The notes under the pieces: generated by a model
What the model was told of the DNA's origin: nothing
The model's database searches: none
The model's input: the letters and a program-made list of their open reading frames with translations, nothing else
Shown here: positions 10,101 to 19,205 of the stretch, piece by piece
How the letters are laid out: the number at the start of each line of letters is the position of its first letter
Numbering within the stretch: the first letter of the stretch is position 1
Position numbers and translations under genes: made by a program
Assembly: GCA_000934455.1 (NCBI GenBank)
Contig: KN886502.1
Span: 58,436-78,672, forward strand
Direction: 5' to 3'
From: Apostichopus parvimensis
Taxonomy: Eukaryota > Echinodermata > Holothuroidea > Aspidochirotida > Stichopodidae
DNA length: 20,237 nucleotides

Positions 10101-13100
10101 AATTTTTATTTGCCATGGCCGCATTAGTCTTCTGTACTTTTCTCTTCTGATAAGGAAGAGGTGTAAACAAAATAAGGAAATGGAATAATACAGTCCAGGG
10201 GAAGGGGAGGGGTAGGGATTTTCAAGAGGTACAGTAGATAAGGGTGGCAGTGGTCACTACGATAAAGTTGGAACTATTTCAAGGGATCAAAAGGGACTAT
10301 GTAAATGTGAGGATTTTGGAATATTTTGCTGAATGTATGACTTTAGTCAGAATTTTTGCAGTGATATGTTAGAGTCGAGGACAAAATAAGATAATTCATT
10401 TACACACCATGCTTAAAGTCTGGAATGAATGTTATAACATTGAGGAAGGAAGAGAGGTCATAGATTGTGGAGTGATTGTGAAGGAGGGTGGGTGGGTTGG
10501 GGAGTGAAAAATAAAAATAAAAAAACAGATGGCAAGGTGGATAACATCCTCAATGCTTACAGGACTTCATCTGTACTTATATATTTCTTACGTTGACTTG
10601 CAGCCCGACGAACTATTCGTTACAAACTTGAACGGAGACGAGTTAGACGGACCTCCAAAGGAGAAGAATCTACGTCGGAGTCAGTGTGCCAGGCTTATGA
10701 TGACAGCCTACCAAAAGAGAGGTCAGTGATGTTGGCAAGTCTAACATCTTATTTTAATAATAATAATAATTAACAGTTCTTATATAGCGCCACTTACAAT
10801 AAAGTCTCGTCGCGCTGTACTTAACCCAGGTCATTGGTAACTTGTCACACCTACACACCAAGTGTGCACAATTCAAACAATCTCTCCTGGTGCACCACAG
10901 TGCACCACAGCCATGTGTCCCCTGGGGGACTTCCCATAGGGTGCAGCCACAAACCGGCGCACGCAACTATATTTACAAGTTACCTCGCAAGTCTCCATTT
11001 GTACACCTGGGTGAAGAGAGGCAATTTTGGAGATAAAGTGCCTTGCCCAAGGACACAAAGCAATGATCTGGCCAGGGCTCGAACCTGTAATCCTTAGATC
11101 ACAAGTCCACTGCCTTAACCACTTGACCACAACTTGCCGTCCATCTTGGACATCATAGTTATGGGATTTGATGAAGTTTGAGGGAGTAGTTTACTGTCGC
11201 TAAGAAAGTTTCCCCATTGGCTCTCCGCACCAGTTGTCAGAATCAACAGAGGGCACTGTCATATAGGCATTTTTCTAGTTCTGTGGAACTTGACCAGCTT
11301 TCGATATCAAGAGTTTTAGTACCAGTGACAGTCCCGATGCAAGGGGACTGGGGTTGAGAGCGGATCAGTCGTTCGGTAGTTTTGGTTTTCGTGCCCAGAT
11401 TTCTTTCCTGGGCGCCTTTTTCTTAAAAAGTAGTACCAACTATGATTTTGGGTTACTGTTGTCATCCAATCACCAGCTATAGAACATTGTTAGCATGAGT
11501 TGTTCCCATGCTTGTTCATCTTTATTTAAATATTGAAAACAAAATGTCCCACGATTCGAGTCAAACAAATTGATTTAAAGCTCAACTTAACTTGTGTTTT
11601 GTTAAGCAATTATTTTTTTTTCTGTTTGGCCAAACTTGCACGAGAGGAAGCTTGAACTAGTCAATCACCCGACAAGTCTGTATGCAGTTTAATATCAAGA
11701 GCGTTCGCAAGCTTGTGAAGGGCTTCTACATGATCTTCTTATTGTTGATGACGAGATGCATGAACCTTTTTGAAATTTGTGAAGATGCAATCATTTTCCT
11801 CCTTGACATTGACATGACTGTGATGTTCATGAAAAACAAAAGTAAAACATGTTTTTTTCTACTTGAGTCATACATATAACAAAGATGGGTATTTTAATTG
11901 TGAAGGTGTTTACCAACCATGCTGATGGACAATCTGGAAACTTGCCATAAACAAAAGGCAGAACGATGTTCGTTAGAAACAAATGTCTTATTTTAATTGA
12001 CTGAGAGATATGTCATACCTGTAGTGTGAATTTGGTGTACTTAAAGGCATTGAAGACTCGCCCCAAACAGCCTTCCACCATCTGAAAAAGTTAACTTTCT
12101 GTTGCTTGCAAGTGACGTTTTGTTTGTGTCGCTACAAAATGCAGACAGTAATGAAACGTGATAGCTTGTTATCTTTAGCTGGACCTCAGATGTCCATCGC
12201 TGTATCGTTAATACACTGTGCTGTGGGTATTGACCGCAGCTGTATGTACTGGCTGTACACTAGTGTCTAATTACCGACGGTAGCAAGCTGTGTGTGTATT
12301 TTCTGGGATAGATGGTGGTGTCTAACACTTCTGTTACACCTCATTCGAAACTAGGTCAGATTACCGGCATTAGACTTTTTTTTTTGCGTGAGTCTCACAC
12401 CCTTTAAGGGTCAACGTACAAATTATGAACACAGAAAATCAGAAAGTTTCAATGATGAAAATCGCCAAATTTATATAATCATATATTTTTTTTTGTCATC
12501 ATCGATTTGAATTTTCAGATCCCGGTGCTGTCTTCCACACTCATTCACCGTCTGCCGTCTTCATCAGTATTTTATATCCCGGCAATGAATTCCGCATCAC
12601 TCATCAACAGATGATCAGGGGAGTTGGTGGCCGGTGAGTTTGAGATTTTCTCTCTTCTTCTCTGCAGAAATATAGAGTATAACATCCCTTGAAAAGTAAA
12701 TGTTGGATTGTTCGATGTTTTCAAGGAGACACATAATCCTACCATCATTTATTGTCTCTGTGATAGAGATTAACTTTTATGGAACATTTTCCCCAAACAA
12801 CTAATGAAAAATCTTGTTACATTTAGCAGATATCTGAGATTTAATGATCCTTCACACGTCACACTGAAGACTTGATCAAGTCTAAATATGACATCATCGA
12901 GCCACGTGTGCTTCAGTTTATTATTTTTTTTATTTATTTTTCATATGATGTTTATTTTTGGTTCCTTGCTTTAGCAAAGGAACCTATGTAGTCAGGTTGG
13001 CATGTGTGTCACCAAAGGTCAGTTAGAGGCCAAAAACCAAAATATTAAAAACAGCAATAACTCCAATTGACAGGGTCCGATATAGTTGATATTTTGGGAG

Positions 13101-16100
13101 TAGTTGTAAATGGGGTAAGGGATCATTTCCAAACATAATTGTCATGTGATCCAAGGTCAACAATGGTCAATTAGGGGTCAAAAACTAGTATTTTTGCAAC
13201 AACTATAGAACCAAATGTCCATCAAGTTATTAGAGATCAAGGTTTTGTTTGGTTTTGTTAAAATTCTTAATAACATTCATTCGTTAGGATGATTCTGTGA
13301 GTTCTGTAATAAATGATTTGTGATATTTTTGGCAATAATGTGGTGTGTGTACATCGGACCACATAACAACGTTTTTAAGGACAGTGCTGCTCCCTTGTAA
13401 ATACTCCTTACAAGCAAGGAACCATGGTGCCCTTGGGCTCTTGTTTATAATGGAGATTGGTTAAATTGCAAAGGCTGACTCAAAAATATGGAAACTGTTA
13501 ACATGACCTAATGATGTCATTGGTTACAGTGTCAACACTGTTGGTAGTTTACCTTGACAATATGAAAAGATAAACAAGCAGAAACTAATAGGTTTCCTGA
13601 TCATAGTGTCTGTATGACATCACATATTTACAAAATGACAACTCTCAGATCCTACAATCCTTTTCAACTAGGATTATCTCTACCTGTTTGGGGGCGTTGT
13701 ACTTCATAACAAACAGGGAAGAAATGATGGCTGGGTTTGTTTCCTCTTTAAAACTTTCAGGATTACTCGTAATTTGATCTCTACAAGCAAATTAAAGTAA
13801 ACAAAAACATATTTAATGGATTCCTGCTCCTTGAGAAATTGAAATTCAAAAACATATCAATGAACTCCTGTTCCTTGAGAAAATTGAATACCAAACATAT
13901 TAATAGATTCCTGTTCTTTGAGAACTGAACAGCCATGATCAATGGATTCCTGTTCCTTGGGTAACTGAGTACTAAAACATATCAATGGATTCCTGCTCCT
14001 TGAGAAATTGAACACCAAACATAATAATAGATCCTGCTCCTTGAGAAATTGAAAATTGAAACTTATCAATGGATTCCTGTTCCTTGGGTAACTGAGTACC
14101 AAACATAATAATAGATTCCTGCTCCTTGAGAAATTGAAAATTGAAACTTATCAATGGATTCCTGTTCCTTGGGTAACTGAGTACTAAAACATTTCAATGG
14201 ATTCCTGCTCCTTGAGAAATTGAAAAACAAACAAATTTATGGATTCCTGTTCCTTGACAAAATTGAAAAATGAAACTTATCAATGGATTCCTGTTCCTTG
14301 GGTAACTGAGTACTAAACCATATCATGGATTCCTGCTCCTTGAGAAATGGATTACCAAACATATTCATGGATTCCTTGACAAATTTGAATAACAAAACTT
14401 ATTAATGGATTCCTGTTCCTTGAGTAACGGAGTACGAAATCATCAATGGATTCCAGCTCCTTGAGAAATTGATTACCAAAGGTATTTACCTGTTCCTTGA
14501 GAAATTGCATACCAAAACATGTTAATGGACTCCTGTTCCTTAAGAAATTGAAAACCAAAACATTTTAACGGATTTCTGCTCCTTGAGTAGCTACGCTCTA
14601 AAAACATATCTATAGATTCCTGCTCCTTGAGCAGCTCAACATATTAATAATGTAGTCTTCAAGGAAAGTTGTTTTATTAGGAATAAAACCTGAGGACAAA
14701 AGGCAAACATGATAGAACATTTGTCTATTCAACCACCCAGTTCTAACTATTGCTTCAATCAATGTTAAAGCAGCATTTAGCGTCCTTTTCTATGATTTTT
14801 CTCAACCTCACTGACTCCACTTTGCCATAACGACATATCTTATCTATTTAAATCTTACTTCAAATGGTGGTATAAAAGTCGAAAAATTTGCAACTTTCAA
14901 CTTTGTTTTTCTCCAAGATATTTTCCGTTGGGATCCCAATAAACCTCGCCCATAGTATGAATATTTAAACACTACGAACTTCATTGACCAATACGTAAAA
15001 CAACACCAAGCTTGATTTGTGTACAGTCTATATGACAGTTATACCAGGGAGTTCCATAACAACTCCCTGGTTGTACCAACGCAAAGCCTTGAATCTATTT
15101 TTAGCAACGGCTCATAACTAAACCTGCATCTCTGATTGGTTGAATTCAAACTAGTGGGTTTGGGGGAACTGTATGCGATTAATTTTAAATTTGGAATTTG
15201 TCGTGGACACTTTTCTCATTATCTGCAAATATCCTTAATTACTCGCCAATTAACGTTGTTGGCAGGGAAAAACTTGGCTCATATCTTAGTTTGCTGTTTT
15301 GTGATTGATATATGTAAAAAACTCCACCAAACGCAAAATGCTGCTTTAAAAGCAAATGTTTCACTTTTAAAAGCTGGAATCCAACACCGTGGTGTGCGGG
15401 TCCTCTGTATGCGAGTTCCATGTGCGAGTCCTTTGGTGACCCTTGATGCAGTGAGAGTAAATAGTAGATGTCACATGCCAAAATTAAATTTCCCTTTCAT
15501 TTTCAAGATGATTTCAATGGCTTTATTCAAAGATTTGATAAACATATTGTATGGTATATGCATTTGATAATCATGGAAGTAATTTCATCTTTTTCTCAGA
15601 TATGATGAAGAACTGGTTGTGCCGATCATACAGAATGCACATGACGAGACAAAAACAATTGTAAGTAAAATTCCCTTTAAATTAACGCTATGCTTTGTTC
15701 TCACTCTAACACATAATTCTGACAATCCTGTGGAAATTCTTTGTAAGGTTTTGAAAGGCAACATGTATCGTTTCCTTTTGCTTTAGAAGTCTTGGGACAA
15801 TTTTTTTTATATTATTTATATCTGAAAATATAGCTGTTGTTTTAAGACCATTTTAGTGGCTGAACAGATGTTGTAGAATTTATATGGTAATGTTTTGACT
15901 CAAAGTCACTTTCTCCCAAATTTCATGAAATTTGTACAGAATGTCTGTCACTGAAATAAAGGAAATTTCTCATGGCTCCTTCGTACTGCATACTTTATGG
16001 TGTGCAAAAGTTGGAAATGGGAAAACAGGGGAGGGAAGGAGAAGAATGAAAAATATGCGGACCCAGTTATTTGTGAGTCAGGGATTAATTTGTAATTGAA

Positions 16101-16741
16101 ATGCTTGTGAGAAACAGATCCACTAGAAACAAGATGACCAATGACATGAGGAAATGCCAACAGTTTTTAATATTTTAAGTGGTTTTTTTATTCAGTTAAT
16201 GTAATTTGTTTTCTCTAATTACGAAGTTGATATTTGACTGCGTTGATACATGATGCTTTGATATATATATGCTTTGATATATGACTGCGTTACAATCACT
16301 ACATCAAATTCAGTTTGCAACGTAGTGCAAGGAAAACAGAAGACATCATTTAACAGATGAGGGAGGGGGAAGAGGAGGGGGTGGGCTTGGAGAGGAGATC
16401 ACTGTCAAAGCATGGTGACAGTATCACAGGACGCGCTGGCCAACACGGAACCCTTGTCACATTACATCTTCCTTTGGTCAGAATTTTTCTCACGAATAAC
16501 TCTCAAGTAAAAGGCGAAATATTATAGCTGAGTTGGCTCTTCTTTTTATAGGAAGTCATAAAGCGTTGGGTGCAAAGAGCTAAAAGCTTCTATTATATTG
16601 TAAATTTAATCTCCTCTTTTTGCTTTTTTTAAAGGCCAAAATGGAGAAAGCACTTGATGACTATCCTAATACCAATGCTGTCATAGTCAGAAGACATGGT
16701 ATCTATGTATGGGGTGAATCTTGGCAGAAAGTAAAACTAAG
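7156..16741 (+). CDS. APIP: Methylthioribulose-1-phosphate dehydratase (APIP/MtnB family), seven exons, 3' end outside window
   Basis: Enzyme of the methionine salvage pathway: it dehydrates 5-methylthioribulose-1-phosphate to the diketo-5-methylthiopentyl phosphate in the cytosol. It belongs to the zinc-dependent class II aldolase/adducin fold. The animal protein is also known as Apaf-1-interacting protein. Seven exons join in frame to 572 nt (190 codons + 2 nt). Visible landmarks are [17 protein letters not shown] (residues 10-26), [10 protein letters not shown] (48-57), RRSQC with Cys85, FHTHS with zinc ligands His103 and His105, [14 protein letters not shown] (115-128) and [10 protein letters not shown] with His176. 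Order and spacing match human APIP as I remember it, except that seven residues are missing before RYDE. The family's conserved Glu (human Glu139) is Gln127 here. An in-frame TAA at 7087-7089 lies upstream and no other in-frame ATG intervenes, which supports the start. The open frame and canonical splice sites argue against a pseudogene. The last ~40 residues are not in the window. Confidence 0.93.
7183..8253 (+). other. APIP intron 1, no further feature recognised
   Basis: A 1,071-bp AT-rich intron with ends GTACTG and TTTCCACAG. A 66-codon frame at 8019-8219 shows no known homology. I see no repeat or RNA gene. Confidence 0.75.
8254..8348 (+). CDS. APIP: APIP coding exon 2
   Basis: Starts after TTTCCACAG and ends GAAGG|GTTAGT in phase 2. 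It encodes [17 protein letters not shown], then [15 protein letters not shown], covering the first helix and the glycine-rich loop of the class II aldolase fold. The human protein has TGTGGG where this one has TGSGGA. Confidence 0.93.
8517..9380. repeat. 40-bp minisatellite in intron 2, about 21 copies, with higher-order duplication
   Basis: Unit of the form GTACCATGCATTATTGTTCT + GATAATGGGCGATACTTACA, diverging at the left edge (8517-8650) and regular from about 8770. Most units contain the dyad GGTAC-TTACA-GTACC or a one-base variant. Variant markers repeat exactly 400 bp apart: GTGCCATGTG at 8801 and 9201, GGTACTAACA at 8831 and 9231, GTTACTTACA at 8871 and 9271. A block of about four units was therefore copied ten units along. 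Intron 2 spans 8349-9774. Confidence 0.95.
9775..9823 (+). CDS. APIP: APIP coding exon 3
   Basis: A 49-nt exon between TTTTACAG and GTTAGC. It encodes [16 protein letters not shown] after completing the glycine codon split with exon 2. The PSGVQKER block is one of the most conserved in the family. It ends in phase 0. Confidence 0.94.
9846..10136. mobile_element. Foldback (long inverted repeat) element in intron 3, ~290 bp
   Basis: The left part starting GAAGACTAATGTGGCCATG (9849) is matched by the reverse complement GAAGACTAATGCGGCCATGG of the right end (to 10132). Complementarity continues inward through A/T-rich sequence (CAAAATTTTT-type blocks) almost to the centre. The sequence CTTTTCT occurs at 9839-9845 and 10137-10143 and may be a 7-bp target-site duplication. 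There is no coding capacity; the apparent ORF at 9890-10102 is low-complexity Lys/Phe. It starts 22 bp after exon 3 and could fold in the pre-mRNA. Confidence 0.85.
10604..10721 (+). CDS. APIP: APIP coding exon 4
   Basis: Follows TTGACTTGCAG and ends AGAG|GTCAGT in phase 1. It encodes [18 protein letters not shown], then a basic stretch and SQC (Cys85, equivalent to human substrate-site Cys97), then [11 protein letters not shown]. Alignment to the animal family is continuous with no gap. Confidence 0.94.
10757..11138 (-). mobile_element. tRNA-derived SINE, minus strand, in intron 4
   Basis: Read on the minus strand, the head carries an A-box-like TGGTCAAGTGG (11129-11119) and a B box GGTTCGAGCCC (11085-11075) at tRNA-like spacing, so it should have an internal RNA polymerase III promoter. 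The body contains the reverse complement of GTGCCTTGCCCAAGGACACA, a block I associate with a SINE domain widespread in marine animals (recalled, not verified). The element ends in an (ATT)n tail at 10757-10771. A short CATCTT at 10745 and 11142 could be part of a target-site duplication. Ends are approximate. Confidence 0.8.
12041..12407 (+). mobile_element. Short TTAA-flanked non-autonomous DNA transposon in intron 4 (copy 1)
   Basis: Begins TTAAAGGCATTGAAGACTCG and ends TGAGTCTCACACCCTTTAA. The ends are imperfect inverted repeats sharing TTAAAGG and AGACTC, bounded by TTAA at 12041-12044 and 12404-12407. A TTAA target suggests the piggyBac or Kolobok type. The left ~165 bp match 17562-17735 and the right ~170 bp match 20078-20237, so this is a centre-deleted relative of the long element in intron 7. 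No ORF. Confidence 0.85.
12519..12633 (+). CDS. APIP: APIP coding exon 5 (zinc site, altered catalytic residue)
   Basis: Follows GAATTTTCAG and ends GGCCG|GTGAGT in phase 2. It encodes [19 protein letters not shown], then [19 protein letters not shown]. His103 and His105 of the HTH motif are two zinc ligands. The residue after HQ, glutamate in the human and fly enzymes as I recall them, is glutamine here (CAG, 12608-12610). A TTAA-type transposon ends only 111 bp upstream of this exon. Confidence 0.93.
12957..13449. mobile_element. Terminal-inverted-repeat element in intron 5, ~0.5 kb
   Basis: GGTTCCTTGCTT (12960-12971) is the exact reverse complement of AAGCAAGGAACC (13412-13423). The region between is rich in GGTCAA-type motifs and has no long ORF. 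The right outer segment (13423-13449) recurs in the opposite orientation at 18519-18545 with two mismatches in 27, showing that this is a dispersed family. Outer boundaries are uncertain. Confidence 0.65.
13810..14640. repeat. ~43-bp minisatellite in intron 5, about 19 copies
   Basis: Core ATGGATTCCTGCTCCTTGAG recurs every 39-44 bp (TCCTG at 13822, 13866, 13909, 13948, 13991, 14032, 14075, 14117, 14160 and onward). Two sub-types, GAGAAATTGA and GGGTAACTGAGTAC, partly alternate between 13940 and 14310, suggesting growth by dimer steps. Minus-strand ORFs here (LKEQESI-like) are repeat artefacts. Confidence 0.93.
14650..15599 (+). other. Rest of APIP intron 5, one hairpin
   Basis: Contains a perfect 11-bp stem, ACCAGGGAGTT (15043-15053) with AACTCCCTGGT (15061-15071), around a 7-nt loop. 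A 143-codon + frame (15136-15567) and its minus shadow have no recognised homology and end just upstream of exon 6. Nothing else is apparent. Confidence 0.6.
15600..15660 (+). CDS. APIP: APIP coding exon 6
   Basis: Follows TTTTTCTCAG and ends ACAATT|GTAAGT in phase 0. It encodes [20 protein letters not shown] after completing an Arg codon. Human APIP has a longer loop before RYDD, so about seven residues are missing at the exon 5/6 junction. Plant enzymes also appear short here, so the gap alone need not matter. Confidence 0.93.
15661..16634 (+). other. APIP intron 6, no mobile element recognised
   Basis: A 974-bp AT-rich intron. Small local duplications (ATGCTTTGATATAT twice, 16251-16279) and a purine-rich stretch (16357-16400) are the only structure seen. 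Confidence 0.7.
16635..16741 (+). CDS. APIP: APIP coding exon 7 (third zinc ligand)
   Basis: Follows TTTTTTTAAAG and ends CTAAG|GTAAGT in phase 2. It encodes [18 protein letters not shown], then [17 protein letters not shown]. His176 corresponds to the third zinc-binding histidine (human His195). The final ~50 bases of the exon and its donor site are repeated seven more times directly downstream. Skipping this donor would run straight into an in-frame TAA at 16743-16745. Confidence 0.94.
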
Positions 16742-17271
16742 GTAAGTTATCAATATTTTAATCAGAGACATAGTATCTATGTATGGGGTGTATCTTGGCA
16801 GAAAGTTAAACTAAGGTAAGTTATAAATATTTTAATCAGATACATAGTATCTATGTATGGGGAGAATCTTGGCAGAAAGTTAAACTAAGGTAAGTTATAA
16901 ATATTTTAAGCAGATACATATAGTATCTATGTATGGGGTGAATCTTGGCAGAAAGTAAAACTCAGGTAAGTTATAAATATCTTTGTCAGATACATAGTAT
17001 CTATGTATGGGGAGAATCTTGGCAGAAAGTAAAACTCATGTAAGTTATAAATATTTTTGTCAGATACATAGTATCTATGTATGGGGAGAATCTTGGCAGA
17101 AAGCAAAACTAAGGTAAGTTATAAATATTTTATTTAGAAGACAAGGTATCTATGTATGTGGTGAATCTTGGCAGAAGTTAACCTAAGGTAAGTTATAAAT
17201 ATTTTAATATAGTATCTATGTATGGGGTGAATCTTGGCAGAAAGTAAAACTAAGGTAAGTTATAAATATTT
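16742..17271 (+). repeat. Seven tandem copies of the exon 7 3' end plus its splice donor
   Basis: TCTATGTATG of exon 7 (16702) recurs at 16776, 16850, 16926, 17000, 17074, 17149 and 17215, mostly 74-76 bp apart. Each copy has about 50 exon-derived bases (CATNGTATCTATGTATGGGG... CTTGGCAG...) followed by GTAAGTTATAAATATTTT. Six of the seven keep an AAG or CAG before GTAAGT; the one at about 17037 reads CATGTAAGT. Upstream of most copies is a possible acceptor (TTTAATCAG, TTTAAGCAG, TTTTGTCAG or TATTTAG). Copies differ from one another by a few bases only. Confidence 0.95.
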
Positions 17272-17392
17272 TTATATATCTTTCATCATGTGTCTTTCAT
17301 CATGTGTGCGAGACCTGTAATGAAACAAAACAAGTGAACTCATTGAAGGATGCTGGGCACATTATGCAGTAATGTAGCTCACGTTAGATAAT

Positions 17393-17555
17393 CATCTAGC
17401 TAACACATAGCCTAACACATACCCAAACACAAAGCTAACACATAGATTCACAGTTAGCTGACACAGCTGAAAATGTATACAGTAGCTAACATGAATACGT
17501 TGCTAAGACAGAGCTAAACAAATAGCTTGACCCATGGCTAATGTATAGCTAAAAC
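17393..17555. repeat. Degenerate AGCTAACACAT repeats
   Basis: Loose repetition of (T)AGCTAACACATA over about 160 bp, with irregular spacing. Probably a decayed minisatellite between the exon-end array and the TTAA element. Confidence 0.5.
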
Positions 17556-17756
17556 ACATTCTTAAAGGCATTGAAGACTCGCCCCAAACCGCGTGCGGCC
17601 ATCTGAAAAAGTTAATTTTCTGTTGCTTGCAAGTGACGTTTTGTTAGTGTCGCTACAAAATGCAGAAAGTACAGTAATGAAACGTGATACCTTGTTATCT
17701 TTAGATGGACCTGAAATGTCCATCGCTGTATCCCCTCGTACAAATATTTCCTTCTT

Positions 17757-18206
17757 TTGCATGCGTGCAATTGTGGTATGTGCGCAGAGAGCGTGTGGGG
17801 AATGTGCAAATTGCGCTCTTTTGGAACGTTTTCACGCATGCAATTACTGTTGCATGCATGCAATTGATCAAATTGCACGCTCTGGGCACACATGCAGGGG
17901 AATACAATTGCACGCTCCGGGTACGCATGCAGGGAAATAAAATTGCACGCTCCGGGCACGCATGCAGGGGGATAAAATTGCATGCTCCGGGCACGCGTGC
18001 ATAGAATTTACATGCATGCAATTCTTGCATGCGTGTGGGGAACATGCAAATTGCGCTCAATTGGAACGTTTTCACGCATGCATCTTAAAAACGCGCTCTG
18101 CTTGACAAACGTTTGCATGCATGCAAATTTGCACGCTGAATTTTCACTCATGCATTTTAAAAACGTGCTCTGCTTGACAAACTTTTGCATGCATGCATGC
18201 ACGCAT
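17757..18206. repeat. Left GCATGC-rich array of the long TTAA element
   Basis: Contains four direct copies of a 35-bp unit starting AATTGCACGCTC (17871, 17906, 17941, 17976), two copies of a ~50-bp segment (GTGTGGGGAAYRTGCAAATT at about 17795 and 18034) and two of a 72-bp segment (AAAAACGCGCTCTGC at 18087, AAAAACGTGCTCTGC at 18159). GCATGC occurs about 15 times by eye. Overlapping ORFs in all frames (MHAC..., ARSGHACRG...) are repeat artefacts. Confidence 0.88.
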
Positions 18207-18264
18207 AATATCCAGTTGGTATATTATGTGCATTAATTACTGGATGAAAAACAAAATTAATATA

Positions 18265-18448
18265 AAAACGTGCATGGAATATTTTCAATTCTCTCTGAAT
18301 TATAAGTTTAATTCAATATTAACTTCAGAACAATTGAATGGTTAGTTTTTTTTCAATATTTACTTTGAAATTTAGAACAAAATAACTTCCCTGGAAGATT
18401 GAAATAGGTAGATAAAAAAGTGCATGGAATATTTTCAATTCTCTCTTA
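18265..18448. repeat. Direct repeat pair, ~33 bp
   Basis: GTGCATGGAATATTTTCAATTCTCTCT-like sequence occurs at about 18270 and 18420, roughly 150 bp apart, within the centre of the long TTAA element. Confidence 0.75.
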
Positions 18449-18518
18449 TTTACTTAGGAACAATTAAATGGTAAAACAAAATACATGGTATTGCTACTAT
18501 TGCAATAGGAATAAGATT

Positions 18519-18545
18519 TATAAACAAGAGCCCAAGAGCACTATG
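18519..18545. repeat. Fragment matching the end of the intron 5 element
   Basis: TATAAACAAGAGCCCAAG followed by RGCAYATG-type sequence is the reverse complement of 13423-13449 with two mismatches. The sequence after it (GTCACCAAGTTTCATGTAGA) looks like more of the same dispersed repeat. Confidence 0.6.
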
Positions 18546-18939
18546 ATGAATGTCACCAAGTTTCATGTAGATCCAACAATTGTTTAGTAATTTGACCTCA
18601 AATGACATGTATTTGTACATATAGGTAACATTGGTACATGTTCATCGTGTGTATATGTAAGGGTGTTAGCCACTGAAAATAAATGTTTGTTCTTGATCAG
18701 AGAACTCTGGGTTTGGTGTGATGACCAAACACAGAGCAAGACACATAAAAATGGAAAACTCAACTGGCTTGGATCAAAATAAATTATAATTATGAATAAC
18801 AAACAATATACAGCTTATCTGGGCCCAGTCAAAGAATTAAATAAAATAACTGACAGTTGTGAGCTGCGCACCCAAAAGTTAAAGTAAATACACTTAATAT
18901 AAAAGTCTGTTCTGGTGAGTTGGACTGCTGGTGACATCA

Positions 18940-19205
18940 AGTATTCTACGACATCATATCTTCCACGACATCAGATATATCACGACATCAGTATAGTTGA
19001 ACACATTAAATGGTATTATGAATGTCCAATCCCAACAATATAGTATCCTTTAATTTATATGAAATAGTTCCAGGGTATCCTTTCAGTAAAATTATGTCAA
19101 TATCCTTTGCAGTAAAATAATTTCCTTTATAAGTGATGGTTGTCCCGGAATATCCTTTATTGTAAAATAATATCCTTTATAGTAAATAGTATCCTTTAAA
19201 ATAAA
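18940..19205. repeat. Degenerate short repeats (ACGACATCA and TATCCTTTATAGTAAA)
   Basis: ACGACATCA recurs three times at 18949-18982. From 19044 to 19205 a motif like ATATCCTTTATAGTAAAATA recurs loosely about seven times. Both lie in the centre of the long TTAA element. No coding signal. Confidence 0.6.

Noticed and set aside
9890..10102. Lys/Phe-rich 70-codon frame
   Set aside because: It is the A/T-rich interior of a foldback element.
10754..11130. Cys-rich frames on both strands
   Set aside because: They coincide with the SINE and contain no conserved protein motif.
11075..11138. A functional tRNA gene on the minus strand
   Set aside because: The A and B boxes are there, but the sequence continues into a SINE body and an (ATT)n tail, and the arms do not form a convincing cloverleaf.
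13810..14640. Minus-strand protein repeats (LKEQESI...) as a real repeat protein
   Set aside because: Frames break from unit to unit because unit length varies from 39 to 44 bp; it is a non-coding minisatellite in intron 5.
15136..15567. 143-codon + frame as a gene or extra exon
   Set aside because: It lies within intron 5, shows no homology or repeated motif I recognise, and is not in frame with a usable splice junction to exon 6.
17562..18236. Multiple overlapping ORFs of 60-124 codons on both strands
   Set aside because: They fall in the GCATGC-rich repeats of a transposon, are rich in Cys/His/Ala from repeated GCATGC, and shift frame with the 35-bp unit.
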